NCBI GenBank assembly: GCA_018657955.1
Contig: JABHWD010000012.1
Span: 19,456 to 83,455 of the forward strand
Length of the DNA stretch: 64,000 nt
Direction of reading: 5' to 3'
Source of the DNA: Flavobacteriaceae bacterium
GTDB taxonomy: Bacteria; Bacteroidota; Bacteroidia; Flavobacteriales; Flavobacteriaceae
This document shows, one piece after another, positions 62,604-64,000 of the stretch (the first letter of the stretch is position 1; each line of letters starts with the position of its first letter). The notes beneath the pieces are model-generated. The model was not told where the DNA came from and did no database searches. It saw only the letters and a program-made list of their open reading frames with translations. The position numbers and the translations under genes are program-made.

Positions 62604-62659
62604 CAAAAAACTTGTGCATGGAATTTAATGGAGCTATTTTTGAATATTATTTTATGTGA

Positions 62660-63859
62660 ATGAAGATCGGTATAATAAAAGAATTTAAGACTCCTCCAGA
62701 TAAAAGGGTGGTATTTTCTCCTACTAAATGTATTAGAGCAAAAGAAGAATTCCCTCAAATTGAATTTTTAATTCAAAAGAGCGACATAAGGTCTTTTTCT
62801 GATAAGGAATATAAAGATTTAGGCTTGTCTGTCGTTGAAGATTTATCTATGGCAGATATATTAATAGGAGTAAAGGAGGTTACAATAGATAAACTTATAC
62901 CAAACAAGCCATATTTCTTTTTTTCACATACTATCAAAAAGCAAATCTATAATAAGAAATTATTACAGGCTATTTTAGAAAAGAATATTCAACTTCATGA
63001 TTACGAAACCATTGTTAATAAAGATAATATTAGATTAATAGGATTTGGATATTTTGCTGGGGTAATTGGCGCATATAATGGGTTAAGAGCTCTTGGATTA
63101 AAACAAGGATTATTTGATCTTCCTAAAGCATGTAATCTAAAAGACAGGAATGAATTTAATAAAGAGTTAGATAAAATTATTCTACCAAACATAAAAATTG
63201 TTTTAACTGGAAAAGGTAGAGTAAGCTCTGGAGCTAAGGAAGTACTAGATTATTTGAAAATTAAACAGGTTGGTGTAGATGAATTCCTAAATAATTCTTT
63301 TGATGAACCTGTATATGTGAATATTGATGTGTTGGATTACAATTCTAGAACAAATAATAATGAATCTACAATGGCTCATTTTTATAAAAACCCTCAGGAA
63401 TACAGTTCTACATTTATGAGATTTTGTAAATCTAGTGATATGTTTATTGCTGGACACTATCACAATCTAAAAGCACCAAAATTAATATCTAAGCAAAACA
63501 TAAGCTCTGAAGATTTTAATATTAAGGTCATTGCAGATATTAGCTGCGATATTGATGGACCTATTGTCTCAACTATTAGACCTTCAACCATTGAAAATCC
63601 TATCTATGGTTACGATCCAATTAAGCATTGTGAAATTGACTATATGCGTGAGAATGCTGTAGTAGTAATGGCAGTTGATAATTTACCTTGTGAATTACCA
63701 AGAGATTCTAGTGAAGCATTTGGCGATATGTTTATTGAGTATGTATTGCCAGCTTTTTTCAACAATGATGCTGATTTAATATTAGAAAAATCAAAAATTA
63801 CTCAAAAAGGAAAGCTTACTCCAAGATTTGATTACTTACAAGACTTTCTAATAGATTAG
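62660..63859 (+). CDS. Saccharopine dehydrogenase-like / alanine dehydrogenase-type NAD-binding protein
   Basis: A 399-residue protein with the N-terminal AlaDh/PNT-like domain MKIGIIKEFKTPPDKRVVFSP and an NAD-binding domain with IKIVLTGKGRVSSGAKEVL. The C-terminal half has FIAGHYHNLKAPKLIS, IADISCDIDGPI and EAFGDMFIEYVLPAFF. The order and length match lysine-forming saccharopine dehydrogenases and their bacterial relatives, which have been found in lysine metabolism or in unknown roles. It is divergent from ssrA and ends five bases before the convergent partial gene. Confidence 0.84.
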   Translation: MKIGIIKEFKTPPDKRVVFSPTKCIRAKEEFPQIEFLIQKSDIRSFSDKEYKDLGLSVVEDLSMADILIGVKEVTIDKLIPNKPYFFFSHTIKKQIYNKKLLQAILEKNIQLHDYETIVNKDNIRLIGFGYFAGVIGAYNGLRALGLKQGLFDLPKACNLKDRNEFNKELDKIILPNIKIVLTGKGRVSSGAKEVLDYLKIKQVGVDEFLNNSFDEPVYVNIDVLDYNSRTNNNESTMAHFYKNPQEYSSTFMRFCKSSDMFIAGHYHNLKAPKLISKQNISSEDFNIKVIADISCDIDGPIVSTIRPSTIENPIYGYDPIKHCEIDYMRENAVVVMAVDNLPCELPRDSSEAFGDMFIEYVLPAFFNNDADLILEKSKITQKGKLTPRFDYLQDFLID

Positions 63860-63864
63860 GGGTT

Positions 63865-64000
63865 TTATCGTTTAAGGCTAAAGTGACCTTTAAAGGTTTT
63901 AATAAGTGTTTGATCGTCTCCATAAAGCATATCTAGAGTGATAGTAAACCAGTAATCGGTTGATGGCATTAGTTTTCCATTATAGGTTCCATCCCAGCCA
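63865..64000 (-). CDS. C-terminal end of a T9SS type-B cargo protein, 5' part outside the window
   Basis: The last 44 codons of a minus-strand gene, stop at 63865-63867, are visible. The translated end has GWDGTYNGKLMPSTDYWF, then TFKGHFSLKR, which is the type-B C-terminal sorting signal (gliding motility-associated) used by the type IX secretion system. The cargo is thus a secreted or surface protein, probably large and adhesin-like; its function lies beyond the edge. It agrees with the T9SS plug gene at 5.2 kb. Confidence 0.88.
   Translation of the reverse strand, partial: GWDGTYNGKLMPSTDYWFTITLDMLYGDDQTLIKTFKGHFSLKR

Noticed and set aside
62540..62758. Minus-strand open frame across the tmRNA 5' end and the start of the saccharopine-dehydrogenase-like gene
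   Set aside because: It overlaps a confirmed RNA gene and a well-supported coding start.

Overview
The window is a compact, AT-rich (roughly 30% G+C by eye) chromosome segment of a marine-type member of Flavobacteriia (phylum Bacteroidota). The evidence is a type IX secretion plug protein (DUF5103), a T9SS type-B C-terminal sorting domain at the right edge, an Omp28-like lipoprotein beside a DUF6029 protein, a complete Na+-NQR operon, a tmRNA with the tag GENNYALAA, and promoters of the Bacteroidota type (-7 box TAnnTTTG). Intergenic space is very small, many convergent genes touch or share stop codons, and no gap without a gene exceeds 300 bases.

Layout. 1-6.5 kb: secreted redox and outer-membrane proteins (DUF6029, TlpA-like, Omp28-like), proline catabolism (pruA), apaG, a cupin and the T9SS plug protein. 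6.6-13.6 kb: nqrABCDEF followed by apbE, which attaches FMN to NqrB and NqrC. 13.6-45.9 kb: mainly core genes, including map, gpmI, pepE, tatA, msrA, a Nif3 protein with a coiled-coil partner, lpxK, lipA, an Nramp-like transporter, murB, an aminotransferase, valS, psd-cdsA-LUD-ftsH-rsfS, birA, pyrE, a NUDIX protein, coaD, ddl, a PASTA protein, an RluD-type synthase, yaaA, two rhodaneses, a sugar kinase/nucleotidyltransferase pair, a small conserved protein, a DUF3089 hydrolase, an outer-membrane barrel and DoxX.

46-52.7 kb: a phenylalanine/tyrosine degradation operon (hmgA, hppD, phhA, fahA, a flavin reductase) ending in an azurin-like blue copper lipoprotein. 52.7-60.6 kb: a periplasmic sugar-oxidation locus with a GMC dehydrogenase, its Tat-exported small subunit, two DUF1080 lipoproteins, a TIM-barrel isomerase and two Gfo/Idh/MocA oxidoreductases. 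It fits a pathway that works through 3-keto sugars. 60.6-62.6 kb: a GH51 arabinofuranosidase of clearly higher G+C, probably horizontally acquired, directly beside ssrA. 62.7-64 kb: a saccharopine-dehydrogenase-like protein and the end of a T9SS cargo protein.

The strongest leads are the sugar-oxidation locus with its possible azurin link and a palindrome in its divergent promoter; an Nramp homologue lacking the canonical metal-binding motifs and overlapping a small Cys-rich membrane protein; a 'zinc ribbon' protein without any cysteine; and -7 boxes so close to start codons that leaderless mRNAs are likely. No CRISPR array, insertion sequence, tRNA or rRNA was seen.
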